DNA from: Microbacterium aerolatum
Lineage (GTDB): Bacteria; Actinomycetota; Actinomycetes; Actinomycetales; Microbacteriaceae
Assembly (NCBI RefSeq): GCF_007988825.1
Contig: NZ_BJUW01000006.1
Location: 62,001-126,000, forward strand
Length of the DNA stretch: 64,000 bases
Direction: 5' to 3'
Shown here in pieces: positions 33,128 to 40,861 of this stretch (position 1 is its first letter; each line of letters begins with the position of its first letter). The notes beneath the pieces are model-generated. The model worked only from the letters and a program-made list of their open reading frames with translations, was not told where the DNA came from and did not search any database. Position numbers and translations under genes: made by a program.

Positions 33128-34350
33128 CGCCGCACATCCTTCCCTGGCGCACGGTCCGGAACGGTCACGACCACATGGAACTCCGTCTTGGTCCGTTCCA
33201 CACGCACCTCACCGCCCGCCTCCGCCACGCGCCGGCTGATCCCATCGAGCCCGGAGCCGTCATCGCCGGACGCAGGGTCGGATGCCGCATCGTTCACGAT
33301 CTCGTACCGCCAGGCCGCACCCTGCTCGCCGGACCCGCCCTGCCGCGTGAGCGACAGCCGGGCCCATCGTCCGCCGCCGTGCCGCAGCACGTTCGTGGTC
33401 GTCTCGCGGATCACCGGGCCCAGGACGGATGCCGGTGCCGCAGCCGCATCGGGGGAGACCTCGGCATCCGCCGACGTCCCCGCCGCCCGCAGCAGATCGA
33501 CGGCGTTGGCGATCTCGTCGGGCAGCGGCACGCCGCGGAACCGCATCGCGAGGTCGCGGGTGCCCTGGCGAGCCTCGGTCACGCTCGTTCGTGCCAGGCG
33601 GAGCTGCTCGAGCGCGGCATCCGGATCCTTGTCGAGCAGCCGCTCCGCCAGCTCGAGCTGCAGAGCGATCACCTGCAGATGATGACCCTGCAGATCGTGC
33701 ACGTCCGTCGCGACGCGCAGCCGCTCCTGCGTCGCACCCAGCCGCGCTTCGGCGACGCGAGCCCGATCGAGCGTGACCAGCACGTCCCACCACCACAGCG
33801 ACATCACGGTCATGGCGGGAAGGCCCACACCGAAGACGCCGAACACGACCCACGCGCTGGAGATCTCGGCATCCGCATCGGGGAACGCCGTGCGCCAGTC
33901 GATGAACCAGAGCGCGGCGAGCAGCACCATCGCGGTGACGAGTAGCCGCAGGCGAACGCCCCGCGGCCAGTTCAGGAGCGCCAAAGACTGGATGAGCGGC
34001 ACGGCGCCGACGAGCCAGAGACCGCTGACGACGCCGCTGACGATCCCGAAGACCACGGCGATCGCGAGCGGGATGAGCGTGCTGCGCCAGCCGGCGACCG
34101 GCCCCGCGGTGTCGTCGCGGTGCCGGTACTGCAGCAGAAGCGGGAGGCTCGCCGCGCACCAGACGAGCCCGCCGATTCCGACGGTCGCGAGGGTGACGGG
34201 ATCGACGCTCATGCCGCCGAAGATGCTCAGCCAGATGAACACAACCATCACCTGGAAGACCATGACGCCGGAGACCGTGTACCACCAGGTCGCCGTGATG
34301 CCCCGGTTCAGGCGGCGCGCTCCGATCGCATCGGGCAGGACAGTGCTCAT
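33124..34350 (-). CDS. DesK-like membrane histidine kinase
   Basis: 408 aa from the ATG at 34350. About six membrane helices occupy residues 20-190. The dimerisation box is DVHDLQGHHLQVIALQLELAERL with the phosphorylated His, and the ATP-binding region has the N-box ETTTNVLRHGG and G-box GSGLDGISRRVAEAGG. It phosphorylates the overlapping regulator. Upstream a palindrome sits beside its promoter, so the system may regulate itself. Signal unknown. Confidence 0.92.
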   Translation of the reverse strand: MSTVLPDAIGARRLNRGITATWWYTVSGVMVFQVMVVFIWLSIFGGMSVDPVTLATVGIGGLVWCAASLPLLLQYRHRDDTAGPVAGWRSTLIPLAIAVVFGIVSGVVSGLWLVGAVPLIQSLALLNWPRGVRLRLLVTAMVLLAALWFIDWRTAFPDADAEISSAWVVFGVFGVGLPAMTVMSLWWWDVLVTLDRARVAEARLGATQERLRVATDVHDLQGHHLQVIALQLELAERLLDKDPDAALEQLRLARTSVTEARQGTRDLAMRFRGVPLPDEIANAVDLLRAAGTSADAEVSPDAAAAPASVLGPVIRETTTNVLRHGGGRWARLSLTRQGGSGEQGAAWRYEIVNDAASDPASGDDGSGLDGISRRVAEAGGEVRVERTKTEFHVVVTVPDRAPGKDVRR

Positions 34351-34357
34351 GCTCCCC

Positions 34358-34363
34358 AGCCTA
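34358..34363 (-). promoter_or_regulatory. -10 box TAGGCT of the DesK-like kinase gene
   Basis: TAGGCT lies seven bases before the ATG at 34350. GGGGAG in the gap could also serve as a very close ribosome site. Confidence 0.45.
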
Positions 34364-34368
34364 TGGGC

Positions 34369-34382
34369 GTGACAGATGTCAC
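34369..34382. promoter_or_regulatory. Operator-like palindrome GTGACA-GA-TGTCAC
   Basis: A perfect 6-2-6 inverted repeat lies in the divergent gap, within the spacer of the kinase promoter. A further half-site GTGACA occurs at 34413-34418 on the side of the divergent gene. The adjacent LuxR-type regulator is the obvious candidate to bind it. Confidence 0.45.
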
Positions 34383-34462
34383 CCATCGGCCATGCAGAGT
34401 GCCCTGTGAGAGGTGACACAGGCTCACTTCCCGGGTGCCGCGCGACCGGCTGGACTGTAGTC

Positions 34463-35017
34463 ATGAACCTCATCGAGACCTTCCAGAACCTCGTCGCCCA
34501 GGTGCCCGAGCTCGTGCAGCCGCTCATCGTCGCGCTCGCCGGTGCCGTCCCCTTCATCGAGGGCGAAGGAGCCGCGACCATCGGCATCCTCGGCGGCATC
34601 CCGCCCATCATCGCGGCCATCGCCGCCATCGTCGGCAACTTCCTCTGCGTCGCGCTTCTCGTGCTCGCCAGTTCCAGCGCGCGGGCGGCCGTCGTCAATC
34701 GCCGTCGCGCGAAGGCTGTGGTCGGCGCCGACGGGCGAGGTATTCCGGATGCCGAGTCCCACGGTGGCCTCGTCGAAGACGGGAGCGCACGCAAGGCCGC
34801 ACGCAAGCAGAAGTTCCAGAGCGCCCTGGACCGCTACGGGGTCCCCGGTGTCAGCCTGCTCGGCCCGCTGCTGCTGCCGACCCAGTTCACCGCGACCATG
34901 CTCGCCGCGATCGGCGTCGGCAAGGCCCGGATTCTCATCTGGCAGGCGGTCGCGATCGTCGGCTGGACGACGGCGCTCTCACTGCTGGCGAGCGGCATCG
35001 TGCACTTCGCCGTCTGA
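34463..35017 (+). CDS. Small multidrug-efflux-like integral membrane protein
   Basis: 184 aa. Helices at about 15-70 (VQPLIVALAGAVPFIEGEGAATIGILGGIPPIIAAIAAIVG, LCVALLVLASS) and 130-180 flank a charged cytoplasmic loop rich in Arg, Lys and Asp. The FIEGEGAATIG and GPLLLPTQFTATMLAA motifs resemble the small-multidrug-export/DedA-like group. It is divergent from the kinase gene and might be a target of that system. Its last 39 bases overlap the end of the opposite-strand ligase gene. Confidence 0.7.
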   Translation: MNLIETFQNLVAQVPELVQPLIVALAGAVPFIEGEGAATIGILGGIPPIIAAIAAIVGNFLCVALLVLASSSARAAVVNRRRAKAVVGADGRGIPDAESHGGLVEDGSARKAARKQKFQSALDRYGVPGVSLLGPLLLPTQFTATMLAAIGVGKARILIWQAVAIVGWTTALSLLASGIVHFAV

Positions 35018-36070
35018 CGCGAACCGGTGCAGCGCGCGGAGGGCCTCTATCCCGCTCTCCGCGTATGCGGCGCGCTGACGCTGCGCACCGGTGCCCGTCT
35101 GCAGCACCCGAGCGAGTGCATCCTCCACGAAGGCGAGATCTCCGCTGGCCTTCAGGGCGGGGGCGATCGTCTCCACCAGCAGGCCGACGGCATCTCGCGC
35201 CGCGACCAGCTCTCCGTTCGACGGGTGGACGAGTGTGGCCTCCATTCCGTGGCGGGCGGCAGACCAGAGGGATGCCTGAATGTCGTCTCCGGTGCGGACC
35301 GGGTCGTCGGCTCCGACGGCGGTCTCCACCAGGGCTCTGCCCAGAGCGGCGACCAGCAGGGCATCATCCGTGCTGAGCTGGGCGTCGAAGAGACGCAGCT
35401 CGACCGTCGGGTACTGTGCCGACAAGCGGGCCGCCCAGCACACCGAGCCGACGTCGGGGATGACGTGCTGGGCGATGAGGCGGTCCACCTCGGTGCGGTA
35501 GTGATGCATGTCGCGGAACTGCGGCGGGCAGCCCGAGAGCGGGAGCCGCCGCATGATCACCGTCCGCCAACTGTCGTGACCGGTGTCGTGTCCGTCGGCG
35601 AAGGGGGAGTTGCCCGAGACGGCCAGCAACGTCGGCATCCAGGGCCGCACGGCGTTGAGGGCGCGCACGCGATCCTCTTCGTCGGGCACTTCGACGTGCA
35701 GATGAAGCGCGTCGACGTGGTGGCTGTCGACAATGTGTCCGAGCCAGTCGGCCACGGTGTCGTAGCGCTCGGACTCGACGACCGATGCCTCGGGTCCGAC
35801 GCCGAACGGCGTGCCCGAGCCGATCGCGACCGCGCCATGGTCACGCGCGAACGATGCGAGCTCCCGACGGAACGCCGTCAACTCCTCACGAGCTGCGGCG
35901 AGCGTGCCGACGGGAGAGGTGGAGAATTCGACCTGAGAGGTCAGGAACTCCTTCTTGACCTCGCCCGCGCCGCTGGGCAGCACCGCGCGTGCGGCGCTGC
36001 CCAGCGGAACGGGAACGAGTGTGTCCTCATCGAGGAGCTGGAACTCCTCTTCGATTCCGAAACGCGCCAT
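34979..36070 (-). CDS. Carboxylate-amine ligase / glutamate-cysteine ligase type 2 (YbdK)
   Basis: 363 aa, normal family length. GIEEEFQLLDEDT at the start, FLTSQVEFSTSP, DALHLHVEVPDEEDRVRALNAVRPWMP and ELRLFDAQLS are the ATP- and substrate-binding motifs of the GCS2 family. Members form gamma-glutamyl bonds, although the physiological product in actinobacteria, which use mycothiol, is often unclear. The 3' end overlaps the converging efflux-like gene by 39 bases. Confidence 0.9.
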   Translation of the reverse strand: MARFGIEEEFQLLDEDTLVPVPLGSAARAVLPSGAGEVKKEFLTSQVEFSTSPVGTLAAAREELTAFRRELASFARDHGAVAIGSGTPFGVGPEASVVESERYDTVADWLGHIVDSHHVDALHLHVEVPDEEDRVRALNAVRPWMPTLLAVSGNSPFADGHDTGHDSWRTVIMRRLPLSGCPPQFRDMHHYRTEVDRLIAQHVIPDVGSVCWAARLSAQYPTVELRLFDAQLSTDDALLVAALGRALVETAVGADDPVRTGDDIQASLWSAARHGMEATLVHPSNGELVAARDAVGLLVETIAPALKASGDLAFVEDALARVLQTGTGAQRQRAAYAESGIEALRALHRFASDGEVHDAARQQ

Positions 36071-36103
36071 GATGATCGTCTCGGACGAGGGAGAGGATCG
36101 ACG

Positions 36104-36277
36104 TCACTTGTCGAAGGCGTCCTTGACGTCGTCTCCGGCCTTCTTGAAGTCGGCCTTGGCCTGGTCGACCTTGCCCTCAGCCTCGAGCTTCTCGTTGTCT
36201 GTGGCCTTGCCGGCGGCTTCCTTCATGTGGCCGGCCATGTCCTCAGCGGTGTGCTTCGCCTTGTCTCCAATGCCCAT
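36104..36277 (-). CDS. CsbD-family stress protein
   Basis: 57 aa from the ATG at 36277, preceded by AAAGGA. MGIGDKAKHTAEDMAGHMKE and the repeated KATDNEKLEAEGKVDQAKADF pattern are typical of the hydrophilic, helical CsbD proteins, which are induced by general stress in Gram-positive bacteria. The gene is 33 bases downstream of the YbdK-like gene's start, transcribed in the same direction, so the two may share a transcript. Confidence 0.88.
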   Translation of the reverse strand: MGIGDKAKHTAEDMAGHMKEAAGKATDNEKLEAEGKVDQAKADFKKAGDDVKDAFDK

Positions 36278-36421
36278 GATCCATTCCTTTCGTCGCGGAT
36301 CAGAAGATCCGAACAATACGGATCAAGCGATCCGTGCAATACGGTCGCACGGCGGTGCGGATCGTGCGAAGGGGTTGACTAAGAACGCAGCCCGCGGTTA
36401 AGAGACACGCCGACGAGAAAA

Positions 36422-36441
36422 TGTCCCCCAAATGGGGGACA
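36422..36441. promoter_or_regulatory. Perfect 20-bp palindrome upstream of the cold-shock gene
   Basis: TGTCCCCCA-AA-TGGGGGACA, a 9-2-9 inverted repeat without mismatch, lies in the 375-base gap between csbD and the cold-shock gene. It has no U-tract and no gene end nearby, which favours a protein-binding site over a terminator. A weaker inverted repeat, AGGGTG...CACCCT, follows about 20 bases later. The rest of the gap shows only the promoter signal listed at 36597. Confidence 0.5.
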
Positions 36442-36596
36442 AAGGCTTCCGAATCGGGATAGGGTGTCTCTGACGCACCCTCCGGTCGTCTTTGGCCCTC
36501 ATCGCTCCCCCCGCGGTGAGGGCCGCTTACGTTCTGCGGCCTCTTGCAACATTTGGGTTACCTTCTGGTCACAGCTATTCCGCTCAGACCCTGCGC

Positions 36597-36602
36597 AGAT
36601 AA
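36597..36602 (+). promoter_or_regulatory. -10 box GATAAT of the cold-shock gene
   Basis: GATAAT matches five of six consensus bases about 50 bases before the ATG at 36653, leaving a leader of roughly 45 bases. The -35 region is poor. Confidence 0.4.
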
Positions 36603-36652
36603 TGTGGGCATCGTCGGGGCACCCCGGCGACATTCCAGCAGAACGGCAGTAC

Positions 36653-36859
36653 ATGAGCACCCAAGGCACGGTCAAGTGGTTCAACTCGGAGAAGGGCTTC
36701 GGCTTCATCTCCCCCGATGACGGCGGCGCCGACGTCTTCGCGCACTACTCCGCCATCGAATCAAGCGGCTACCGCTCCCTCGACGAGAACCAGCGCGTCG
36801 AGTTCGAAGTGGCGCAGGGCCCAAAGGGCCTGCAGGCCGAGAACATCCGCCCTCTCTGA
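36653..36859 (+). CDS. Cold-shock protein (CspA family)
   Basis: 68 aa, [19 protein letters not shown] followed by the second RNA-binding motif DVFAHYSAI. It is a single OB-fold that binds single-stranded RNA and DNA and acts as an RNA chaperone. The longer upstream frame has no start signal and is not used. It is followed by a strong hairpin, so it is probably monocistronic. Confidence 0.96.
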   Translation: MSTQGTVKWFNSEKGFGFISPDDGGADVFAHYSAIESSGYRSLDENQRVEFEVAQGPKGLQAENIRPL

Positions 36860-36874
36860 GGCAGATACACACAC

Positions 36875-36923
36875 GCACTCCCCGCTCGAGAGCACGTCAC
36901 CCGCGTGCCTCGACGGGGAGTGC
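36875..36923 (+). terminator. Hairpin terminator after the cold-shock gene
   Basis: GCACTCCCCG (36875-36884) pairs with CGGGGAGTGC (36914-36923), with an inner GCACG/CGTGC stem. It ends seven bases before the stop of the converging HAD gene and can serve both. Confidence 0.6.
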
Positions 36924-36929
36924 TGTGCG

Positions 36930-37610
36930 TTAAGCGGCCTGCTCGACCAGGAGCAGTGACCGCAGTGCGTCGGCGTCCGCCGCGCGGAACGCGGCAGGCT
37001 CAGCTTCGGACGCGTCGCCGAAGCCCCACTCCGAGAAGATGACCGGGATGCCGAACGCGGCGGCCCCTTCGATGTCGTGGTGGCGGTCGCCGATCAGCAC
37101 CGGCCTCGAGGTGTCGACGCCCGCGGCTTCCAGACGCTCGAGCGCCCAGCCGATGACGTCCTGCTTGCTGTCGCTGCGACCGATCGCCCCGCTGCGTGCG
37201 CCGGAGATCGCCGTGAACAGCCCGAGAAGGTCGTTGTGCTCGAGAATGGCGCGCACCTGATTCTCGGGCTTCGTGCTCGCCGTCGCCTGCGGGATGCCGG
37301 CCGCGGCCACAGCGCGGATCACGTCGGGGACGCCGGGATAGATGTCGACGGATGCCGCATACCCGTCGCGTGCGGCGAGAGCGCGGTAGCGGGTGAGGGC
37401 CTCGGACGCCTGCTCGGGGCTGAGCCCCGCGAGAGTCTGGAACGACTCGTACATGGGCGGGCCCACCCAGCGCGACAGCTCGGACGCGTCGGGAGCTGCG
37501 AGCTCGAACGAGGCGAAGACCTCGAGCAGCCGCGGGAAGATGCCCGGCGTCGCATCGGCGATCGTGCCGTCGACGTCCCAGAGCACGCAGGTATAGGGGG
37601 AGTGGGGCAT
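36930..37610 (-). CDS. HAD-superfamily hydrolase, phosphoglycolate-phosphatase-like
   Basis: 226 aa. Motif I is LWDVDGTIADATPGIF, the cap domain spans roughly 20-90, motif II is in TASTKPENQ, motif III is the Lys of SDSKQDVIGWALE, and motif IV is LIGDRHHDIEGAAAFG. This set is that of Gph-like phosphatases, which act on small phosphorylated metabolites. The actual substrate is uncertain. Starts directly after a TAGGCT box. Confidence 0.9.
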   Translation of the reverse strand: MPHSPYTCVLWDVDGTIADATPGIFPRLLEVFASFELAAPDASELSRWVGPPMYESFQTLAGLSPEQASEALTRYRALAARDGYAASVDIYPGVPDVIRAVAAAGIPQATASTKPENQVRAILEHNDLLGLFTAISGARSGAIGRSDSKQDVIGWALERLEAAGVDTSRPVLIGDRHHDIEGAAAFGIPVIFSEWGFGDASEAEPAAFRAADADALRSLLLVEQAA

Positions 37611-37616
37611 GGTTCC

Positions 37617-37622
37617 AGCCTA
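37617..37622 (-). promoter_or_regulatory. -10 box TAGGCT of the HAD gene
   Basis: TAGGCT, then GGAACC, then the ATG at 37610. Confidence 0.5.
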
Positions 37623-37651
37623 GGTTGCGGCGGGTGCCGGGCGCTTCGACA

Positions 37652-37708
37652 GGTTCAGCGACCGGTCTTGGGATCAGCGACCCGTCTTGGGTTCAGCGAC
37701 CGGTGGGC
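37652..37708. repeat. Three tandem 19-base repeats
   Basis: Units of the form GGTTCAGCGACCGGTCTTG at 37652, 37671 and 37690 differ by a few bases each. They fill the gap between nucS and the HAD gene and share TCAGCGACC with a sequence inside mrpC near 44310. Confidence 0.7.
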
Positions 37709-38404
37709 TCAGAACAATCGCGGCACTCCGGACTCGATGCCCTTCATGTCGTCGTAGTCGAGCACGAGGCAGCGGATGCCGCGATCCTCGGCGAGCACGC
37801 GCGCCTGCGGCTTGATCTCCTGGGCGGCGAAGATCCCCGTGATCGGGGCGAGGTGGGGGTCGCGGCCCAGCAGTTCGAGGTAGCGGGTGAGCTGCTCGAC
37901 GCCGTCGATGTCGCCGCGGCGCTTGACCTCGATCGCGATGGCAGCGCCCGCGGCATCCCGAACCATCAAGTCCACCGGGCCGATCGCCGTCGGGTACTCG
38001 CGGCGCACGAGCGTCGTGCCCTCGCCGATCAGCTCCACCTGCTCGGCCAGCAGCCGCTGCAGATCGGCCTCGACGCCGTCCTTCTGCAGGCCGGGGTCGA
38101 TGCCGAGCTCATGCGCGGAGTCGTGCAGCACCTCGTAGATCTGCACCCGCAGCGCGTCGCCGGTCTTCTTGTGCGTCACGCGCCACACGTCGATGACGCC
38201 GGCGGTCGACTCTTCCTCGCCGGGCTCCTCGGTGGTGAGGCTGCACGGCGGGCTCATCCAGTTCAGCGGCTTGTAGCTGCCGCCGTCGGAGTGCACGAGC
38301 AGGCTGCCGTCGCCCTTGTGCACGAGCAGACGCGTGGCGAGGGGCAGGTGGGCGTTGAGCCGTCCCGTGTAATCGACGGAGCAGCGGGCGATGACGAGGC
38401 GCAC
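37709..38404 (-). CDS. nucS: Mismatch-specific endonuclease NucS/EndoMS
   Basis: 231 aa from a GTG at 38404. An N-terminal beta-rich dimerisation domain precedes the RecB-like nuclease core with the metal ligands D145 (GPVDLMV), E159 and K161 (AIEVKRRG). The C-terminus ends GVPRLF, matching the tail that docks onto the DnaN sliding clamp. NucS makes staggered cuts at G-T, G-G and T-T mismatches and is the replacement for MutS-MutL in actinobacteria. It lies next to an MFS gene without evident functional link. Confidence 0.95.
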   Translation of the reverse strand: MRLVIARCSVDYTGRLNAHLPLATRLLVHKGDGSLLVHSDGGSYKPLNWMSPPCSLTTEEPGEEESTAGVIDVWRVTHKKTGDALRVQIYEVLHDSAHELGIDPGLQKDGVEADLQRLLAEQVELIGEGTTLVRREYPTAIGPVDLMVRDAAGAAIAIEVKRRGDIDGVEQLTRYLELLGRDPHLAPITGIFAAQEIKPQARVLAEDRGIRCLVLDYDDMKGIESGVPRLF

Positions 38405-38410
38405 CCGACG

Positions 38411-38416
38411 AGCCTA
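38411..38416 (-). promoter_or_regulatory. -10 box TAGGCT of nucS
   Basis: TAGGCT followed by CGTCGG and the GTG start at 38404; it sits in the nine-base gap after the MFS gene, partly overlapping its stop. Confidence 0.5.
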
Positions 38417-39643
38417 CTTCGTCGTGAGCGCGGTGCTCTCCTTCACCAGGGGCTTGGCGGCACCGGAGGCGAGGCCGGATGCCACGACCAGACCGACCAG
38501 GATGTACAGGGTGTTCAGCAGGCCGATGTGCTCGCTGATCACGCCGAGGACCGGGGGCCCGCCGAGGAAGGCGATGTACCCGATGGTCGCGGCCGCGCTT
38601 ACGCGAGCCGCAGCCTTGGCCGGGTCGTCCGCAGCCGCCGACATGCCGAGCGGGAAGCCGAGCGAGGCGCCGATGCCCCACAGCGCGGCGCCGACGAACA
38701 CGAGCGGAAGCGACGGCGCGAGGATGAACAGCAGGATGCCGCCGGCAGCAGCCACCGACAGGACGCGCAGCACGAGCACGCGTCCGAACCGGTCCACGAG
38801 CGGGCCGCCGAAGATGCGCACCGCCGTCATGCACACCGAGAACACGGTCAGCGCGGCTGCGCCCATCGCGGTGCCACCGCCGTGATCCTCTGCGGTCCCG
38901 AGCGCGAGCCAGTCGTTCGCGCCACCCTCGGCGAACGACATCCCGAGCATGACGACGCCGAGCGCGTAGGTGCGCGGCTCGCGCCAGGCCGTCAGCGCGA
39001 CGTGCATCCGCTTGCGCCAGTGCGGCTTCTCGCCGGGCTCGTGCGGATCGAGCACGGCATCGCGGTTCGGTACGTTCGCGATGCACACGAACGAGGCGAT
39101 GAAGATCGCCGTCCCCACGCCCGACGCGTGCACGACCACCGAGGTGTGGGTCTGGGCAGCGGCCCAGCCGAGCCCTGCACCGATCACGGTGCCGAAGCTG
39201 AAGAACGCGTGGAACAGCGGCAGGATCGTCTTGCCCGCCTCCTGCTCGATGGCGGTGGCCTCGACGTTCATCATGACGTCGAGTGCGCCGTTGCCCAGGC
39301 CGAAGAGCACGAGCCCGACCACCACGACCGGGAACGAGGCGAGCACCGTGGTGCCGACGCCGATCAGCACGAGCCCTGTGGCGACCATGATCATCGTCAC
39401 GAGCATCCCGCGCCGCGCACCCGTGCGCGCCATCACCGCGGGTCCGGTCGAGATGCCGATGATCGAGGCGATTCCCATGCCGAGCAGCAGCAGCCCGATC
39501 TGCGCGTTGTCGATGTCGAGAGCGGTCTTGATGTCGGGCACGCGCGACGCCCAGGTCGCGATCGAGACGCCGCTGGCGAGGAAGATCGCGAAGATCGCGT
39601 TGCGCCAGCGGACGTACTGGGCGCGGGTGAGCGTTGAATCCAT
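38414..39643 (-). CDS. MFS transporter (YbjJ/FucP-like)
   Basis: 409 aa with twelve predicted helices. N-terminal AIFAIFLASGVSIATWASRVPDI and the loop MARTGARRGMLV correspond to the signature between helices 2 and 3. FGLGNGALDVMMNVEATAIEQ is typical of the YbjJ/fucose permease branch. The ligand is unknown. A LacI-type regulator is divergently placed with a palindrome in the 58-base gap, so expression probably depends on a carbohydrate-like effector. Confidence 0.88.
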   Translation of the reverse strand: MDSTLTRAQYVRWRNAIFAIFLASGVSIATWASRVPDIKTALDIDNAQIGLLLLGMGIASIIGISTGPAVMARTGARRGMLVTMIMVATGLVLIGVGTTVLASFPVVVVGLVLFGLGNGALDVMMNVEATAIEQEAGKTILPLFHAFFSFGTVIGAGLGWAAAQTHTSVVVHASGVGTAIFIASFVCIANVPNRDAVLDPHEPGEKPHWRKRMHVALTAWREPRTYALGVVMLGMSFAEGGANDWLALGTAEDHGGGTAMGAAALTVFSVCMTAVRIFGGPLVDRFGRVLVLRVLSVAAAGGILLFILAPSLPLVFVGAALWGIGASLGFPLGMSAAADDPAKAAARVSAAATIGYIAFLGGPPVLGVISEHIGLLNTLYILVGLVVASGLASGAAKPLVKESTALTTK

Positions 39644-39649
39644 GCGCAG

Positions 39650-39655
39650 AGCCTA
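39650..39655 (-). promoter_or_regulatory. -10 box TAGGCT of the MFS gene
   Basis: TAGGCT, six bases, then the ATG at 39643. Its upstream edge touches the 16-base operator. Confidence 0.5.
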
Positions 39656-39670
39656 TCGAATCGATTCGAT
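39655..39670. promoter_or_regulatory. Operator for the LacI-family regulator
   Basis: ATCGAATCGATTCGAT is a perfect 16-base palindrome with a central CG step, as LacI-family sites usually have. It lies between the -10 box and the expected -35 of the MFS gene and reaches the expected -35 of the regulator gene, so one site can repress both. Confidence 0.7.
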
Positions 39671-39689
39671 CAGCGAAACTCGGTGCGGC

Positions 39690-39695
39690 TATCCT
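39690..39695 (+). promoter_or_regulatory. -10 box TATCCT of the LacI-type gene
   Basis: TATCCT, then CGGACT, then the ATG at 39702; no ribosome site. Confidence 0.5.
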
Positions 39696-39701
39696 CGGAC
39701 T

Positions 39702-40766
39702 ATGGCCGCTTCATCCGCACCGCGCAGGGCGACGCTCTCCGACGTCGCCCGCGAAGCCGGAGTGTCGACGTCGACGGCCTCGGTCGTCTTCAGCGGCAAG
39801 ACGAAGGTCTCGGATGCCACGCGGGACCGGGTGCTCGAAGCGGCTGCCGCACTCGGCTACTCCGGGCCCGATCCGATGGCCGCGTCCCTCCGCCGGGGCC
39901 GCAGCGGCATCGTCGCGGTCGTGCTGGAGGGCCAGCTGCGCGCCGCGTTCCTCGACCCGGTGACGATCCCGATGATGGACGGACTCACCGACGGCATCGC
40001 TTCGCTCGGCGCCGGCGTCCTGCTGCTGCGCGACGACCCGGCGGACGACGAGGTCTCCGCGCTCACGACCGCTCCTGTCGACGCCGCCGTGCTGATCGGA
40101 TGCTCCGTCCGCACACGTGAATCCCTCGACGTGCTCCGCAGCCGGGGCCTGCCGGTCGTCGTGATCGAGGGGGACGCGGGGGAGGGCGTCCCGCGCATCA
40201 CTCTCGACAACCGCGAGGCGGCCGCCGAAGTGGCCAGGCACGTGCAGCTGCTCGGGCACACCGAGGTCGTGGCCGTGACCCTCGCGACGGACAGCCGGCG
40301 TGAGCGCGGGTTGATCTCCGCAGACCGGCTCGCCAGCGCGACGGTCGACGTCACGATCGATCGGCTCGCCGGGATCCGCGACGTCTACCCCGAGTCGCCG
40401 GCGGTCTCGGCTGCTGCCAGCTCGATCGACGAGGGCGTGATCGCCGGACGCGCGCTGCTGGGCGATCCGGCATCCAGGCCCACCGCGGTGCTCGCGCAGA
40501 GCGACCTGCTCGCGGCGGGCGTGATCCGTGCCGCAGAGGAGCTCGGCCTGCGCGTGCCGGAGGATCTCAGCGTCGCCGGGTTCGACGGCATCCGCGTCGA
40601 CGGCATCGGCGAGCACGTGCTGACCACGATGGTGCAGCCGGCGATGGAGAAGGGCCGCGCCGCGGGGGAGCAGGTGGCGCGCATGCTGCGCGGCGAGCCG
40701 GCGGCGTCCCTGCATTTCACCTGCCGATTCCGCGCCGGGACGACCACGGCAGCGCCTGCGGCGTGA
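39702..40766 (+). CDS. LacI-family transcriptional regulator
   Basis: 354 aa from the ATG at 39702. The DNA-binding headpiece is ATLSDVAREAGVSTSTASVVFSG with the hinge VLEAAAALGYSGPDPMAASLRRG. The periplasmic-binding-protein-like core follows, with the domain-closing FDGIRVDG motif near the end. It binds the shared palindrome and likely releases it upon sugar-type effector binding. Its regulon at least includes the divergent MFS gene. Confidence 0.92.
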   Translation: MAASSAPRRATLSDVAREAGVSTSTASVVFSGKTKVSDATRDRVLEAAAALGYSGPDPMAASLRRGRSGIVAVVLEGQLRAAFLDPVTIPMMDGLTDGIASLGAGVLLLRDDPADDEVSALTTAPVDAAVLIGCSVRTRESLDVLRSRGLPVVVIEGDAGEGVPRITLDNREAAAEVARHVQLLGHTEVVAVTLATDSRRERGLISADRLASATVDVTIDRLAGIRDVYPESPAVSAAASSIDEGVIAGRALLGDPASRPTAVLAQSDLLAAGVIRAAEELGLRVPEDLSVAGFDGIRVDGIGEHVLTTMVQPAMEKGRAAGEQVARMLRGEPAASLHFTCRFRAGTTTAAPAA

Positions 40767-40861
40767 CGATTCTGGACCTCAGCACGATCACCGGCGGGTA
40801 AACTGGGACAAACCCTGCCCGCCTGCGCCTTCGTGGCCGACGAGCCATTGAGGAGCCGCCG

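Noticed and set aside
37652..37708. CRISPR array
   Set aside because: The 19-base units are directly abutting with no spacers and there are no cas genes.
37625..39637. 670-codon plus-strand frame over nucS and the MFS gene
   Set aside because: Low-complexity His/Arg/Asp-rich translation opposite two well-conserved genes; a compositional shadow.
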